Program-made: the position numbers and the translations under genes | Assembly (NCBI GenBank): GCA_020741275.1 | Contig: DYZK01000067.1 | Span: forward strand, 1 to 49,440 | Direction: 5' to 3' | Source of the DNA: Corynebacterium urealyticum | GTDB taxonomy: Bacteria > Actinomycetota > Actinomycetes > Mycobacteriales > Mycobacteriaceae | DNA: 49,440 nucleotides | Notes under the pieces: model-generated | What the model saw: the letters and a program-made list of their open reading frames with translations, nothing else | Told to the model about the DNA's origin: nothing | The model's database searches: none | Part shown: positions 15,798-25,728 of the stretch, piece by piece | How the letters are laid out: each line of letters opens with the position of its first letter | Position numbering within the stretch: the first letter of the stretch is position 1

Positions 15798-17138
15798 TTA
15801 CTTACCTTCCATACGGATGACGGAGTGGACCTCACGGACGGCGTCGAGCTCGTTGAGCGTGGCGACGGTCTCCTCCAGGTCCTTCTCGGTGGCGCTGTGG
15901 GTCACGACGACGAGGCGGGCACCCAGGTCGTCCTTGTTCTCCTGGCGCACCGTCTTCAGGGAGACGTTGTGCTTAGAGAAGGCGTTGGAGATCTCGGCGA
16001 GCACGCCCACCCGATCCTCCACCAGCATGTCAACGTGGTACCGGGTCACGACGTCTCCAAAATCAGCGATCGGAAGGGCGGCGTAGGTGGACTCGCGCGG
16101 ACCACGGCCACCGTGGATGATGTTGCGAGCCACGGCGACGACGTCACCGAGGACGGCGGAGGCGGTCGGACCACCGCCAGCGCCGTTGCCGTAGAACATC
16201 AGGCGACCGGCGGACTCGGCCTCGACGAAGATGGCGTTATAGGACTCGGAGACGCTGGCCAGCGGGTGGGACAGCGGGACGAGCGCCGGGTAGACGCGGG
16301 CGGAGACACCCGGGGTGCCGTCGGCCTGCGTGACGCGGTCGCACAGGGCGAGCAACTTGATGGTGCAGCCAGCGGCGCGGGCTGCCTCGATGTCCTGCGT
16401 GGTGATGCTGCGGATGCCCTCGGTGTGGACGTCCTCGCTGGAGACGCGGGAGTGGAAGGCCAAGGATGCCAGGATCGCGGCCTTGGAGGCGGCGTCGTGA
16501 CCGTCGACGTCCGCGGACGGGTCGGCCTCGGCGTAGCCCAGCTCGGTGGCCTCGGCGAGCATCTCGTCATAGCTGGCCCCACGCTCGTACATGGCGTCGA
16601 GGATGTAGTTGGTGGTGCCGTTGACGATGCCCATGACGGACTCAATCTTGTCGCCAGCCAGGGAGCGCAGCAACGGGCCGACGACCGGGATGGCCGCGGC
16701 GACGGCGGCCTCGAAGAAGAGGTCAGCGCCGGTGGATTCGGCAGCCTCAGAAAGCTCACCGGAGTGGGCAGCGATGAGGGCCTTGTTCGCAGTGACCACG
16801 GACTTGCCGGCCTTCAGGGCCGCGTTGACGACCTGGCGTGGGTAGTCGATCCCGCCGATGACTTCGATGACCAGGTCGATGTCCTCGCGCTGCGCCAGGG
16901 AGAGCGCATCGTCAGTCAACAGCTCGGGGTCAACCCCCTCGCGCGGGCGGGACAGATCGGAGACCGCGATGCCGCGGACCTCCAGGGGCCCGCCGATACG
17001 GGCCGCGAACTCGTCGGCACGCTCGTTGAGCAGTCGGTAAACCTCAGCACCGACTGTGCCCATCCCCAGCAGTGCAACACCAATAGTGGCGTCGAGTCCT
17101 TTACCCGGGCGGATGGTGGGCGCCGATGCATCAGTCAT
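15798..17138 (-). CDS. hom: Homoserine dehydrogenase
   Basis: NAD(P)H-dependent reduction of aspartate semialdehyde to homoserine, at the branch from lysine to threonine and methionine. Start: ATG at 17138 with GGGAGAA 5-6 nt upstream, giving 446 residues, close to C. glutamicum Hom; the longer frame back to 17222 is not needed. N-terminal Rossmann [11 protein letters not shown] (20-30), central catalytic domain, and a C-terminal ACT domain (about 365-446, [17 protein letters not shown] onward) that confers threonine feedback inhibition in the family. Operon with thrB. Candidate promoter at 17198-17203. Confidence 0.96.
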   Translation of the reverse strand: MTDASAPTIRPGKGLDATIGVALLGMGTVGAEVYRLLNERADEFAARIGGPLEVRGIAVSDLSRPREGVDPELLTDDALSLAQREDIDLVIEVIGGIDYPRQVVNAALKAGKSVVTANKALIAAHSGELSEAAESTGADLFFEAAVAAAIPVVGPLLRSLAGDKIESVMGIVNGTTNYILDAMYERGASYDEMLAEATELGYAEADPSADVDGHDAASKAAILASLAFHSRVSSEDVHTEGIRSITTQDIEAARAAGCTIKLLALCDRVTQADGTPGVSARVYPALVPLSHPLASVSESYNAIFVEAESAGRLMFYGNGAGGGPTASAVLGDVVAVARNIIHGGRGPRESTYAALPIADFGDVVTRYHVDMLVEDRVGVLAEISNAFSKHNVSLKTVRQENKDDLGARLVVVTHSATEKDLEETVATLNELDAVREVHSVIRMEGK

Positions 17139-17197
17139 GAATATTCTCCCAATGTTGTTGTTAGTTTTGCGCTCGCCGTCAGTGGCGTCGGTGTGCC

Positions 17198-17203
17198 ATT
17201 CTA
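17198..17203 (-). promoter_or_regulatory. -10 hexamer for hom-thrB
   Basis: Minus-strand TAGAAT, a very good TANNNT match, about 60 nt before the hom ATG in the 181-bp gap after lysA. Transcription would begin near 17191, leaving a leader of about 50 nt. A weak AACTTG lies 16 nt upstream as a possible -35. No leader peptide or attenuator was seen. Confidence 0.5.
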
Positions 17204-17319
17204 GCGAGCGGCCGAAGGCCAAGTTGTTATTCGCTTAGGTCAGAGGTTAACCCACATAGACCAAGCTGTCTAGTTTTATGTTTCGCAGGAGCACCCGGGC
17301 TTCACCGGGCCCAACCTGA

Positions 17320-18708
17320 CTAGCCCTCGAGGGCCAAAATATCCTCCAGGCGCTCCCGGCGGATCATCACCCGGTCCTGGCCATCAGCCACGGTAATCAC
17401 CGGCGGGCGCAGGAACATGTTGTAGCGGGAGGACATCGAGTAGCAGTACGCCCCCGTCGCCGCGATGGCCAACAGGTCGCCCGGCGCGACGTCGTCGGGA
17501 ACCGGGACATCGTTAATCAGAATGTCGCCGGACTCACAGTGCGAACCAACGATACGGGTCGGGACGAGCGCGCCGGAGACCTCACGGTTGACCACCCGGA
17601 CGTCGTACTCCGCCTGGTAGAGGGCCGGGCGGATATTATCGCTCATCCCCCCGTCGACAGAGATGTAACGACGTACGGTGTGATCGCTGGTCTCGACGTC
17701 CTTGACGGTGCCGACCCGGTAGATGGTCACCATGGCCGGGCCGGCGATCGCGCGCCCCGGCTCGACGTTGACGATTGGGGTCGGCACGCCCGCTTCTTCG
17801 GCTGCCTCGGCGACCTTGGCCCGCAGGTTGCGCGCCACGGAGGCCACGTCGAGCGCCTCCTGGTCCGGGGTATAGGCGATGCCATAGCCGCCACCCAGGT
17901 CGAGGACGTTGAAGTCCTCCCCCGTGGCGTCGTGGGCCAGCAGCTGCTTCCACAGGCCCAGCAGGCGCTCGGCGGCGAGCACGAACCCGTCGGCATCGAA
18001 AACCTGGGAGCCGACGTGGCAGTGCAGGCCGCGCAGGACCAGGCCATCGGCGGCGAGGCACTCCTCCGCCGCCTGCTTGGCCTTGCCGGAGGCCAGGGAG
18101 AAGCCGAACTTCTGGTCCTCGTGGGAGGTCGCGATGAATTCGTGGGTATCGACGTGTACGCCCGGGGTCACGCGCACCAGGACGTCCTGGGTGGTGTCTA
18201 GCTCGCGGGCTACGCGGGAGAGCTCGGCGACCTCCTGGAGCGAGTCGATCACGATGAGTTCCACGCCCGCCTCTACGGCGGCACGGAGGAACTCCTCATT
18301 CTTGTTATTGCCGTGCACCGTGATGCGCTCGGCGGGGAAGTCGGCGTGCAAGGCGATACGCAGCTCGCCAAGGCTCGCGACGTCCAGGCTGAGCCCTTCC
18401 TCGGCCACCCAGCGGCACACGGCCGTGGAGATGAAGGCCTTGGAGGCGTAGTGCACGCGCTCTCCCCCGCCGAAGGCTTCGGCCATTTCGCGGCAGCGGG
18501 AGCGGAAGTCGGCCTCGTCCATGACGAAGCTCGGGGTGCCGTGTGTGGCGGCGAGCTCGGGCAGGCTCACGCCGCCGATCACCACCTCCCCGCTTTCCGC
18601 CCGGCGGGCGGTGCGTGGGAAGACGTGGGCCGGGATGAGGTTGAACTCCTCGGTGGTGGCGGTGCGCCGGCGCAGTGGTGTGGGTTGTTGTGCTGTGACC
18701 GGATCCAT
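17320..18708 (-). CDS. lysA: Diaminopimelate decarboxylase
   Basis: PLP enzyme (fold type III) that decarboxylates meso-diaminopimelate to L-lysine, the last lysine step; DAP is also a peptidoglycan component. The 462 residues include the Schiff-base lysine K90 in VHYASKAF, the pyridoxal-phosphate glycine loop LGGGYG, and the active-site HCESGD plus GAYCYSMSS near the C-terminus. It follows argS by 11 bp. The argS-lysA pair is a known corynebacterial operon. The ATG at 18708 gives a slightly extended N-terminus of about 20 residues ahead of [11 protein letters not shown], as usual in this genus. Confidence 0.96.
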   Translation of the reverse strand: MDPVTAQQPTPLRRRTATTEEFNLIPAHVFPRTARRAESGEVVIGGVSLPELAATHGTPSFVMDEADFRSRCREMAEAFGGGERVHYASKAFISTAVCRWVAEEGLSLDVASLGELRIALHADFPAERITVHGNNKNEEFLRAAVEAGVELIVIDSLQEVAELSRVARELDTTQDVLVRVTPGVHVDTHEFIATSHEDQKFGFSLASGKAKQAAEECLAADGLVLRGLHCHVGSQVFDADGFVLAAERLLGLWKQLLAHDATGEDFNVLDLGGGYGIAYTPDQEALDVASVARNLRAKVAEAAEEAGVPTPIVNVEPGRAIAGPAMVTIYRVGTVKDVETSDHTVRRYISVDGGMSDNIRPALYQAEYDVRVVNREVSGALVPTRIVGSHCESGDILINDVPVPDDVAPGDLLAIAATGAYCYSMSSRYNMFLRPPVITVADGQDRVMIRRERLEDILALEG

Positions 18709-18719
18709 GCGGGTTTGCC

Positions 18720-20384
18720 TTACATCCTCTCTGGTGCGGATACACCGACCAGGCTCAGTGCGTTTTCCAGCACCTGGCGGGTGGCGGCGGCCAGGGCCAG
18801 GCGGGCGTGGAAGACCGGGGCGGCATCCGCGCCTGTCGGCTCGTCCGCCTTCGGCAGCACCTGGCAGGCGTCGTAGAAGCGGTGGAAGTCCCCGGCCAGC
18901 TTCTCCGCGTAGTGGGCAATGCGGTGCGGTTCGCGCAGCTCAGCGGCCGTGCGGACGACCTTCGGGAACTCGCCGAGGGAACGGATCAGCGTGCCCTCGC
19001 GGTCGTGGGTCAGCAGCGAGAGATCGGCGCTGGCGAAGCCCACGCTCTGCTCGTCTGCCTTGCGCTGCAGGGAGCACAGGCGGGCGTGGGCGTACTGAAC
19101 GTAGAACACCGGGTTCTCGTTGCTCTGGGAGGCCCACAGGTCCATGTCGATGTCCAGGGACGAGTCCACCGAGGACCGGATCAGCGCGTAGCGGGCCGCG
19201 TCCACACCGATGGCCTCGACCAGGTCGTCGAGGGTGATGATGGTGCCGGCGCGCTTAGACATGCGCACGGCCTCGCCATCGCGGACGAGGTTCACCATCT
19301 GGCCGATCATGACCTCAACCTGCTTCGGGTCATAGCCCAGGGCTGCCGCGGCTGCCTGCAGGCGGGCGATGTAGCCGTGGTGATCCGCACCCAGCATGTA
19401 AATGCACAGGTCGTGGCCGCGGTTGATCTTATCCGCGATGTAGGCAATGTCGCCGGCGATGTAGGCGGCGTTGCCGTCGGACTTGATGACGACGCGGTCC
19501 TTGTCGTCGCCGAAGTCGCTGGAGCGCAGCCACCAGGCCCCGTCGGCTTCGTAGAGGTTGCCGTTGGTCTTCAGCTCTTCGATGGCCTTGTCCACCGCGC
19601 CGGATTCGAAGAGGGAGTTCTCGTGGAAGAAGACGTCGAACTCGGTGCCGAACTGCTTCAGGGTGGTCTTGATGTGGTCGAACATCAACTCCACGCCCTG
19701 GGAGCGGAAGAGCTCCTGGGCATCCGCATCGGAGAGCTCGCCCCAGGCCGGGTTCGCCTCGGCGACCTGGGCTGCGATGTCCTGGATGTACTGGCCGCCA
19801 TAGCCGTCTTCCGGGGTGGGCTCATTGCGCGCGGCGGCGAGCAGAGACTTCGCGAAGCGGTCGATCTGGCCACCGTGGTCGTTGAAGTAGTACTCGCGGG
19901 TCACCTCGCCGCCCTGAGCAGCCAGCAGGCGACCCAGGGAGTCGCCGACAGCAGCCCAGCGGGTACCACCCAGGTGGATCGGGCCGGTGGGGTTAGCAGA
20001 GACGAATTCCAGGTTGATCTTCGTGCCCTTGTAGGCATCTCCACGGCCGAAATCCTGGCCAGCGGCGAGAATGTTCTCCACGATCTTGCCCTGCGCGGCG
20101 GCGGCCAGGCGGATATTGATGAAGCCAGGGCCGGCGACGCTGGCCTCGTCAATCTCCGGGCTGGCGGCCAGCTTCTCAGCGAGCCACGTGCCCAGCTCAC
20201 GGGGGTTCGTACCCGCCTTCTTGGCAGTCTGCATGGCGACATTGGTGGCGTAGTCGCCGTGCTCTGGGTTGCGCGGGCGCTCGACCGTCGGGTTATCGGG
20301 GACGACGGAGGCGTCCAGGCCGCGCTCGGTGAGGACCTCGCGGGCGATACGTGCAATGAATTCGGAAAGTTCTGCTGGAGTCAC
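18720..20384 (-). CDS. argS: Arginyl-tRNA synthetase
   Basis: Class I aminoacyl-tRNA synthetase charging tRNA-Arg. Start: GTG at 20384 (protein begins [10 protein letters not shown], 554 aa), matching the start of C. glutamicum ArgS; a minus-strand TAAAGT 8 nt upstream suggests a leaderless mRNA. The N-terminal additional domain (1-115) is followed by the HIGH-type signature, here HLGG (137-140) within [11 protein letters not shown] as in other actinobacterial ArgRS. The KMSKS-type loop reads VRMSKRAGT. The C-terminal anticodon-binding DALR domain ends in GVSAPERM. A tRNA-Arg gene lies 123 bp upstream on the other strand. First gene of the argS-lysA operon. Confidence 0.97.
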   Translation of the reverse strand: MTPAELSEFIARIAREVLTERGLDASVVPDNPTVERPRNPEHGDYATNVAMQTAKKAGTNPRELGTWLAEKLAASPEIDEASVAGPGFINIRLAAAAQGKIVENILAAGQDFGRGDAYKGTKINLEFVSANPTGPIHLGGTRWAAVGDSLGRLLAAQGGEVTREYYFNDHGGQIDRFAKSLLAAARNEPTPEDGYGGQYIQDIAAQVAEANPAWGELSDADAQELFRSQGVELMFDHIKTTLKQFGTEFDVFFHENSLFESGAVDKAIEELKTNGNLYEADGAWWLRSSDFGDDKDRVVIKSDGNAAYIAGDIAYIADKINRGHDLCIYMLGADHHGYIARLQAAAAALGYDPKQVEVMIGQMVNLVRDGEAVRMSKRAGTIITLDDLVEAIGVDAARYALIRSSVDSSLDIDMDLWASQSNENPVFYVQYAHARLCSLQRKADEQSVGFASADLSLLTHDREGTLIRSLGEFPKVVRTAAELREPHRIAHYAEKLAGDFHRFYDACQVLPKADEPTGADAAPVFHARLALAAATRQVLENALSLVGVSAPERM

Positions 20385-20392
20385 GCCTAAAG

Positions 20393-20398
20393 ACTTTA
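20393..20398 (-). promoter_or_regulatory. -10 hexamer TAAAGT for a probable leaderless argS transcript
   Basis: Minus-strand TAAAGT ends 8 nt before the argS GTG, the spacing expected if transcription starts at the start codon. There is no good Shine-Dalgarno sequence, which supports a leaderless start at 20384. Confidence 0.4.
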
Positions 20399-20507
20399 TC
20401 AGCACGTAATGCGCGTTCGTCGCCCCCATCCGTATGAGCTGGGCACGCTGTTCGGCGGGGTGCTTTTGCCTCCGCTTGCACCCAGGGTGCTAGACTACCG
20501 ATCTGAT

Positions 20508-20580
20508 GCCTCCGTAGCTCAGGGGATAGAGCACTGGTTTCCGGTACCAGCGGTCGGACGTTCGAATCGTCTCGGGGGCA
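20508..20580 (+). tRNA. tRNA-Arg (anticodon CCG)
   Basis: A 73-nt cloverleaf: acceptor arms GCCTCCG and CGGGGGC (one G-U pair), D-arm GTAGCTCAGGGGATAGAGC, anticodon stem CTGGT/ACCAG around loop TTCCGGT with anticodon CCG, T-arm with GTTCGAATC, discriminator A. The 3' CCA is not encoded. It reads CGG codons. A TAGACT at 20491-20496 may be the -10. A terminator hairpin follows at once. No duplicate of its 3' end was noticed nearby that would mark an integrated element. Confidence 0.95.
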
Positions 20581-20589
20581 CGTTTTATT

Positions 20590-20632
20590 GCCCGGGTGGG
20601 GCGCGCTCACAGCGCGTTCCATCCGGGCTTTT
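20590..20632 (+). terminator. Terminator of tRNA-Arg
   Basis: Hairpin with outer arms gcccgggtgg and ccatccgggc and an inner gcgcgc/gcgcgt stem, followed by TTTT, starting 10 nt after the tRNA. The SMC-like gene ends convergently at 20646. Confidence 0.8.
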
Positions 20633-20645
20633 GCATGCCGCGGGT

Positions 20646-23501
20646 CTACTCCCCGGCGCGGCGCAGCTGAACCATGTCCACCTGCTTGGCTCCCACCACG
20701 CGGGAGAAGCGCTGCGCATCGCAGGTCAGCACGATGATCTGGTGCCGCTCGCCGAGCTGGGACAGCACCACGTTCATGTCCCTGCTGCGCTGCGGATCGC
20801 TGTAGCCAAGGCTGTCGTCAATAATGATCGGCACTCCCCCGCCCCGGGCCACCAGCGAAGCCACGGCGAGACGGGAAAGCAGGTTGATCTGCTCCCTCGC
20901 TCCACCAGACAGCGAGGTCACGTCGAGGGCCAGGCCGTCGTCAATGCGCCGACTGACCTGCAGGTCCTCGTCGAACTCGAACTGGACGCCCGGGCCGTAG
21001 ATGGTGCGGGCAAGGACGTGGAAGGCCTCGGACAGCGGGCGAGAATAGCGACCGCGTAGCTCCGCACGGGCCTCATTCATCGTGTCCCAGAGGAGCTGGG
21101 CAGCCTCCGCCCGGGCGCTGACGGCAGCCAGGGCGCGGGTGGCCCGTTCCGCCTCGGCTGCTGCCTCACGCTTGGCCTCCGCAGCTCCTTCCCGCCCGGC
21201 CAACTCGGTGCGCAGACGGACCAGCTCCTGGCCGCGTTGCGTGGCGCTTGTCTGCAGCATCCCGAGGCCGGCCTTCTCACCTTTGAGGAGCTCCTCAAGC
21301 TGCTCAGCGGTGGCAGCAGACTCGTATTTCTCCTTCTCCTTATCCCGAATCGCGGCAGCCTTCACCAACGCGCTGTTCTGCACGGCGAGGGCCTCCACCA
21401 GCTGTTCATCGCCGATCTCTTCCCGCTGCTGCGCTAACTCATCCTCTGCCGCCGCGAGCTGCTGCGCCTGCTGCGTGGCGTTGAGCTCTGCCAGCTTGTG
21501 ATCCTGGAGGATCTGGGAGTGCTCCGTCGCGTCCTTGGCCGTCTGAGCTGCGGCGTAGCGATCCTCGCTGCGCTCGAGAAATTGCTGGGCTGCTGCCAAC
21601 TCAACCACGAGCTCCGCCAGCTCATCTTCGTATCCTGAGCACAGCTCCCCCGTCTCCTCTCGCGCCGAGTCCTGCGTCAGCCGCGCGAGCTGTTCTTCCA
21701 GCTCAGGCGCCATGCCGAATTCCTCGGCTCGTTCTGCATTTCCGCCGAAGTCCCTCCAGATGTCGGCCGCGGCGCGGGCGCGGTCGGCGAGCTTCTCATC
21801 AGCGGCGGCCAGCTCTCGGCTGGTCTGCTCCACACTCAACTGCAGGTCCTGGGAGCTCACTCCCCCGGTGACCCCGCGCAGCTCCAGCTGCGCCTCGTCG
21901 CGTTCGTTTTCCAGGGCGCGCCGTTGCTGGGCCAGCCGGTGGGCAGCCTCCGTGTCCCCGTCGTCGATACCAAGGGCCTCCGACGCCTGGGCAACCTGTT
22001 CCCGAGCGCGGTTCACCGCGTTCTCGGTCTCGCTGGTGTCGCGGGCGGGAGTGACCGCAACGCGGTAGTCCCCCAGGGCGAACTGTCGCGGGGAGCTCAC
22101 CAGGGTGCGGTACCCCTCCGCCGTGAGTTCGACGTCCTCCTCGCCGTCCCGCACCGTGCCAGCGGGGCCGGTGATCTTCACTTCGGTGGCGATTGCCTCC
22201 TGCTGTGCGGTGGCCACGGCAAGCTGGGTGTTGGCATTATTCAGCGCGTCCAGCGCCTGCTGTGTCGCGGGGTTCTCCGCGAGCTTATTCGCCAGCTCCC
22301 GCAGCCGGCCCACCGTCTTTTCCGCCTCCGTTACGCGCTTGGTGGCGGTCTTGTGGTTCTTCTCCGCCGTGCGATATTCGGCGCCCGCCTGTGCCCAAGC
22401 AATGTAGCCTCGTGCGAATCGCTGTTGTTCGGCGGCGCTGGAGTATTCCGCCTTCAGCGCCTGTTGTTCTTTCTCAGCCTTGGCCGCCTTCGCTGCGAGC
22501 CCATCGCGCCGCTGTTCTTCCTCCCCGAGCGCGGCGCGCTTGTCCGCCACCGCATCCACCTGCTTCTTCCGCGCATCATGGCGGTACTTCGCTAGATCGA
22601 GCGCCTGGTGCGCGTTCTTGACCTCGCGTTCAAAGCCCTGGAGCTTTTCCTGTGCCGCCCGAGCTGTCTGCAGCTGTTCTGCGAGTTCCTCGACGGCCCG
22701 CTTCACCTCGGGCAGCTTTGCCGCAGCCTGGCGTTCCTCCTCTTCCAGTTCCGTGATCTCCCGAATCCGCTGCTGCGCTCCGTCATAGGCCTCGGTTGCT
22801 TCTGCTAGGGCCTGCTCTGCGGCCTCGCGCTCGTCGCGGGCCTTCTGCAGCTCACCATTCTTTTTCACACCACCCTTGGAGGTGAAATAGCGATCGTATT
22901 CCTTCTCGATCGCCGCGAGTAGCTCCGCGGCCGTGGCATCCACCTCGTGACCTGTATCAGCATCCGCGCTCTGGTCACTCTGTGCTGCCAGGACGGTGCT
23001 GAGGGACTGGATTCGGCCAGCGGAGAAAGCCTCCAGGCTCGCGCCCTGCTCCACCGTCAGCGCTTCCAGCAAGGTGCGGTCCACCGTCTCGTTAAGAATT
23101 TCCGCAAAACGCTCCTCCGCCTCCCGGTCCACCAGATTCTCCACGGTGGGAGCCGAGACATCGAGTGCGGCCGCATGCCGGCCAGTGCCAAAGCTCTTCT
23201 CGATCCGCAGCCGGTACGGACCGATGCTCATCTCCGCGGTGACCGTGGGCTTGCCATTGCTTCCCACCGGCTTGAGCGCCATGACCTCCTGCTTGCGGGT
23301 TTTAGTATTCACGTTCGTGTTGAGCAGGAGCTTCATGGCCGTCAGCAGGGTCGATTTTCCAGACTCGTTGCGCCCGTGAACCACGGTGACCCCGGAATCT
23401 GCCAGGTCGAGGTCGACGTGTGGCACCCCCGCGAAGTCATCCAAGGTCAGACGATGGATGGCCAGACCGGCCCCGGTGTTGCGCTGCTGTGAGTTTGTCA
23501 T
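20646..23501 (-). CDS. SMC/Rad50/SbcC-like ATPase with beta-rich hinge insert
   Basis: Large coiled-coil ABC-type ATPase (951 aa from ATG 23501, which has GAGGA just upstream; GTG 23513 is the alternative). The N-terminal half carries the P-loop GRNESGKST (about 43-51). Long coiled coils run about 205-435 and 495-830. The C-terminal half has the ABC signature SLSGGAREQINLL and Walker B VPIIIDDSLGYSD, then a cap strand QIIVLTCDAQRF. Between the coils, about residues 439-488, sits a short beta-rich, Gly/Pro-containing segment (VKITGPAGTVRDGEEDVEL onward). There is no CxxC zinc hook. It follows the Mre11-like gene with its start 12 bp after that stop, so the two probably form a nuclease-ATPase complex of the SbcCD type. 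DNA repair or defence is inferred. Confidence 0.85.
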   Translation of the reverse strand: MTNSQQRNTGAGLAIHRLTLDDFAGVPHVDLDLADSGVTVVHGRNESGKSTLLTAMKLLLNTNVNTKTRKQEVMALKPVGSNGKPTVTAEMSIGPYRLRIEKSFGTGRHAAALDVSAPTVENLVDREAEERFAEILNETVDRTLLEALTVEQGASLEAFSAGRIQSLSTVLAAQSDQSADADTGHEVDATAAELLAAIEKEYDRYFTSKGGVKKNGELQKARDEREAAEQALAEATEAYDGAQQRIREITELEEEERQAAAKLPEVKRAVEELAEQLQTARAAQEKLQGFEREVKNAHQALDLAKYRHDARKKQVDAVADKRAALGEEEQRRDGLAAKAAKAEKEQQALKAEYSSAAEQQRFARGYIAWAQAGAEYRTAEKNHKTATKRVTEAEKTVGRLRELANKLAENPATQQALDALNNANTQLAVATAQQEAIATEVKITGPAGTVRDGEEDVELTAEGYRTLVSSPRQFALGDYRVAVTPARDTSETENAVNRAREQVAQASEALGIDDGDTEAAHRLAQQRRALENERDEAQLELRGVTGGVSSQDLQLSVEQTSRELAAADEKLADRARAAADIWRDFGGNAERAEEFGMAPELEEQLARLTQDSAREETGELCSGYEDELAELVVELAAAQQFLERSEDRYAAAQTAKDATEHSQILQDHKLAELNATQQAQQLAAAEDELAQQREEIGDEQLVEALAVQNSALVKAAAIRDKEKEKYESAATAEQLEELLKGEKAGLGMLQTSATQRGQELVRLRTELAGREGAAEAKREAAAEAERATRALAAVSARAEAAQLLWDTMNEARAELRGRYSRPLSEAFHVLARTIYGPGVQFEFDEDLQVSRRIDDGLALDVTSLSGGAREQINLLSRLAVASLVARGGGVPIIIDDSLGYSDPQRSRDMNVVLSQLGERHQIIVLTCDAQRFSRVVGAKQVDMVQLRRAGE

Positions 23502-23513
23502 TGTCCTCGTCAC

Positions 23514-24782
23514 CTAGCTTTCCTTGGCCTGCACGCCGGCTGCCAAGCGGTAAAGGAGTTTCAGGGCATCCGTGGCTTGATCTCGAGTTCCTTGGGCCTC
23601 CCGCTGGTCTTCGGCGACGGCGAGCAGGTTTTCCATCGCGATTTCTGGGTAGCCCCGTAACTGGAGGGCCCCACGAAGCTCCGAAAGTTCTGGGGACACG
23701 TGCAGATCCATCAGCCGTGTGCGCTCGTAAAGCGCGGCGAAGCGGGGACGCTGCTCAGCCAGGGCGGTCTCCAGCCGGATATCCGTCATCAGGTCGATAC
23801 TCCCCCGCAGCGCGTACTTGACCACGGTCGATCGTGGCTGCGGCAGGCTGGCCAGCTTCGCCAGGAAGTCCTCGGCGTCCTCTGGGGAATTAATGTCCTC
23901 CGTCATCGCCAGGAAGCGCCACTGCCCAATCTCCATCTGTTCGACAGCAACGGTCGCGGGCACAGCAGGGTTCTCCGGGTCGATGCTGACATCCACGACG
24001 AGCGCCTTACCTGAGTTGGACTCACCACCGCCGTCGGGCTCCTTGAAGTCAGTGACCTCCGGAGCGCCGGAGTACCACACCACGCCGCTCTCATCGAGGG
24101 GCATCGCGGAGTGCGTGTCCCCCAGGGCCACGTAGTCGACGACGCGCTGCTGGGCGAGCTCACTGAGTCGGGCGACGTCGATCACCGACGGATCCGCGAC
24201 ACTGTCCCGCGACTCCGTGTGCCCGTGGCCCACCGCGATGCGGATTGTGTTCCCTGCCGGCGCCAGGTCGTGAAGCGCCCGGTACACCAGATCCTCGCTG
24301 GCCACCTTGCTCAGCAGCGGCGCGCCGATGATCTCCACTCCCTCGCGCAGTTCCTTCGGGGTGGAGTCCCCCAGGACGGTGACCTTCCCGCCGTTGTCTG
24401 GGGAAAGCTGCTGCAGGCTCGGCTGATGGTAAATGCTCGCCGGGTTGAGCGGATCGTGGTTGCCCGGCAGCAGGTAGATCGGAACCGGGGCATTGCGTAG
24501 AACGTCGAGGATTCGCGTCCACGTCTTTTCCGCCAGGAGGTTGTCGTCGAAAACATCCCCAGCGACAACGATCGCCTCGCATTGCCGGTCGGCAGCGACC
24601 GCGAAGAGTTTCTCCACGGCAGCCAGCCGCGCCTCGTCGAAGAGCCGCTGGTTATCCTCCCCGAGAAAGCGCCGCCCCATCCCGATTTGCCAATCGGAGG
24701 TGTGTAGGAAGCGCACCGAATGCGCCTTCTCCCCGCCACCAATTGGCCGGGGAGACGCCGTTGTCAGCTGTGCATCGCTCAT
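23514..24782 (-). CDS. Mre11/SbcD-like DNA repair metallophosphoesterase
   Basis: Calcineurin-like phosphoesterase (422 aa), presumed nuclease subunit for the adjacent SMC-like ATPase. Start: ATG 24782 with AAGGTG 6 nt upstream; GTG 24791 would add three residues. Motifs: HTSDWQIG (27-34), VVAGDVFDDN (73-81), LLPGNHDP (104-111), VGHGHT and YVALGDTHS. In most SbcD/Mre11 proteins motif I is D-x-H; here it is D30-W31-Q32, losing one metal-ligand histidine. I recall the same Gln in actinobacterial relatives, so it is probably a subfamily trait. The C-terminal 150 residues form a capping domain. The gene is 13 bp after the SWIM gene. Confidence 0.87.
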   Translation of the reverse strand: MSDAQLTTASPRPIGGGEKAHSVRFLHTSDWQIGMGRRFLGEDNQRLFDEARLAAVEKLFAVAADRQCEAIVVAGDVFDDNLLAEKTWTRILDVLRNAPVPIYLLPGNHDPLNPASIYHQPSLQQLSPDNGGKVTVLGDSTPKELREGVEIIGAPLLSKVASEDLVYRALHDLAPAGNTIRIAVGHGHTESRDSVADPSVIDVARLSELAQQRVVDYVALGDTHSAMPLDESGVVWYSGAPEVTDFKEPDGGGESNSGKALVVDVSIDPENPAVPATVAVEQMEIGQWRFLAMTEDINSPEDAEDFLAKLASLPQPRSTVVKYALRGSIDLMTDIRLETALAEQRPRFAALYERTRLMDLHVSPELSELRGALQLRGYPEIAMENLLAVAEDQREAQGTRDQATDALKLLYRLAAGVQAKES

Positions 24783-24795
24783 GTTCTTCACCTTG

Positions 24796-25728
24796 TCACT
24801 TCATCCTCATGCCCGTTACCGGGCGGGCCCACGGGGTGGGGTCGAAACGCCCGGAATCATCGGTGATCATTTCCAGGCACAGTTCCAGCTCATGCATCGT
24901 TTGCAGTTGATCGACACTGGTCCAGCTCAGGCTGCGCAGCGCCCGCATCAGGGCATCGCGATCCCCGAGCTCCAGGCCGCTTTCCGCCGGCGGCGGCGAC
25001 CAGCTCACGCGGCGTTCCTCCGAGCCCCAGAACTCCGCCTGGTCGAGCACCTCCGGGGTCTGCTGGGCGGCACTCCTCGAGCCCGGCTGGGCTGAACTCC
25101 CCTCCCGCTCCCCCACGTGGTTGAGTTGGACGCTGCGCAGAGCCTCGGCGGCCTCCACCCCGCGCCATTGCAGGATGGCCGCGGGGTCATGGTTGAAGGT
25201 GCCCGCCAGCTGATATGCCACGGCGACCGCGTGCTTGCACACCAGCGCCCCATCTGGGCACGTGCAGCCCTCGAAAAGAATCTGGTCGGGCCTCAGCAGC
25301 ATCGCGGCGAGATCCGTCGGCGGCGCGTCCCCACGCACAATGGTGCGCACTAGTGCGGGGTCGGCGGCAACCTCTGCGGCAATGAAGTCCCTTCTCTTCG
25401 CACTCAGCGCAGCAGCCTTGATCACCACCTCGAAGGGCTGCGGTTGGGTGCCGGCAACTAACCCCACCGCCGTGTTGGTGCTCAGCTCCATGCTCCGAAC
25501 GTGGCCATCCCGGTGATAATTCCGGCCGCGTTCCAATCGACCACGGTCGGTGGCGCCGGTGACGGCCTCCAACACCTGGGCCCCGGCCCAGCTCTCTGGG
25601 CCCAGCGGGTCCGCGAGCACGGGTTTCTTCGCTCGCGGGGTGGCTGCCTCTGCACGGCGGCGGGCCCCGAAATCCGCGAGGATGACGTTGCCGTCCCACG
25701 TGGTCCGTGGGGAGTTCCTCTTACTCAT
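24796..25728 (-). CDS. SWIM zinc-finger protein
   Basis: A 310-residue protein with one SWIM-type zinc finger, CTCPDGALVCKH: C155, C157, C164 and H166 in the CxC-n-CxH arrangement. SWIM fingers bind DNA or protein and are often encoded beside SNF2 helicases in bacteria. The rest has no recognised domain: a basic N-terminus (1-40), a helical middle and an acidic C-terminal region with a low-complexity Ser/Gln part near 205-225. Its ATG overlaps the SNF2 stop by 4 bp (ATGA), implying translational coupling. It probably acts as a DNA-targeting or regulatory partner of the helicase; this is inference from the pairing. Confidence 0.82.
   Translation of the reverse strand: MSKRNSPRTTWDGNVILADFGARRRAEAATPRAKKPVLADPLGPESWAGAQVLEAVTGATDRGRLERGRNYHRDGHVRSMELSTNTAVGLVAGTQPQPFEVVIKAAALSAKRRDFIAAEVAADPALVRTIVRGDAPPTDLAAMLLRPDQILFEGCTCPDGALVCKHAVAVAYQLAGTFNHDPAAILQWRGVEAAEALRSVQLNHVGEREGSSAQPGSRSAAQQTPEVLDQAEFWGSEERRVSWSPPPAESGLELGDRDALMRALRSLSWTSVDQLQTMHELELCLEMITDDSGRFDPTPWARPVTGMRMK

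Noticed and set aside
18807..20390. A 527-codon plus-strand frame opposite argS
   Set aside because: Shadow of argS; no domain is recognisable.
20508..20580. tRNA-Arg as an integration site for a mobile island carrying the SNF2-to-SMC cluster
   Set aside because: I saw no integrase, no copy of the tRNA 3' end on the far side, and no change in base composition across the cluster.
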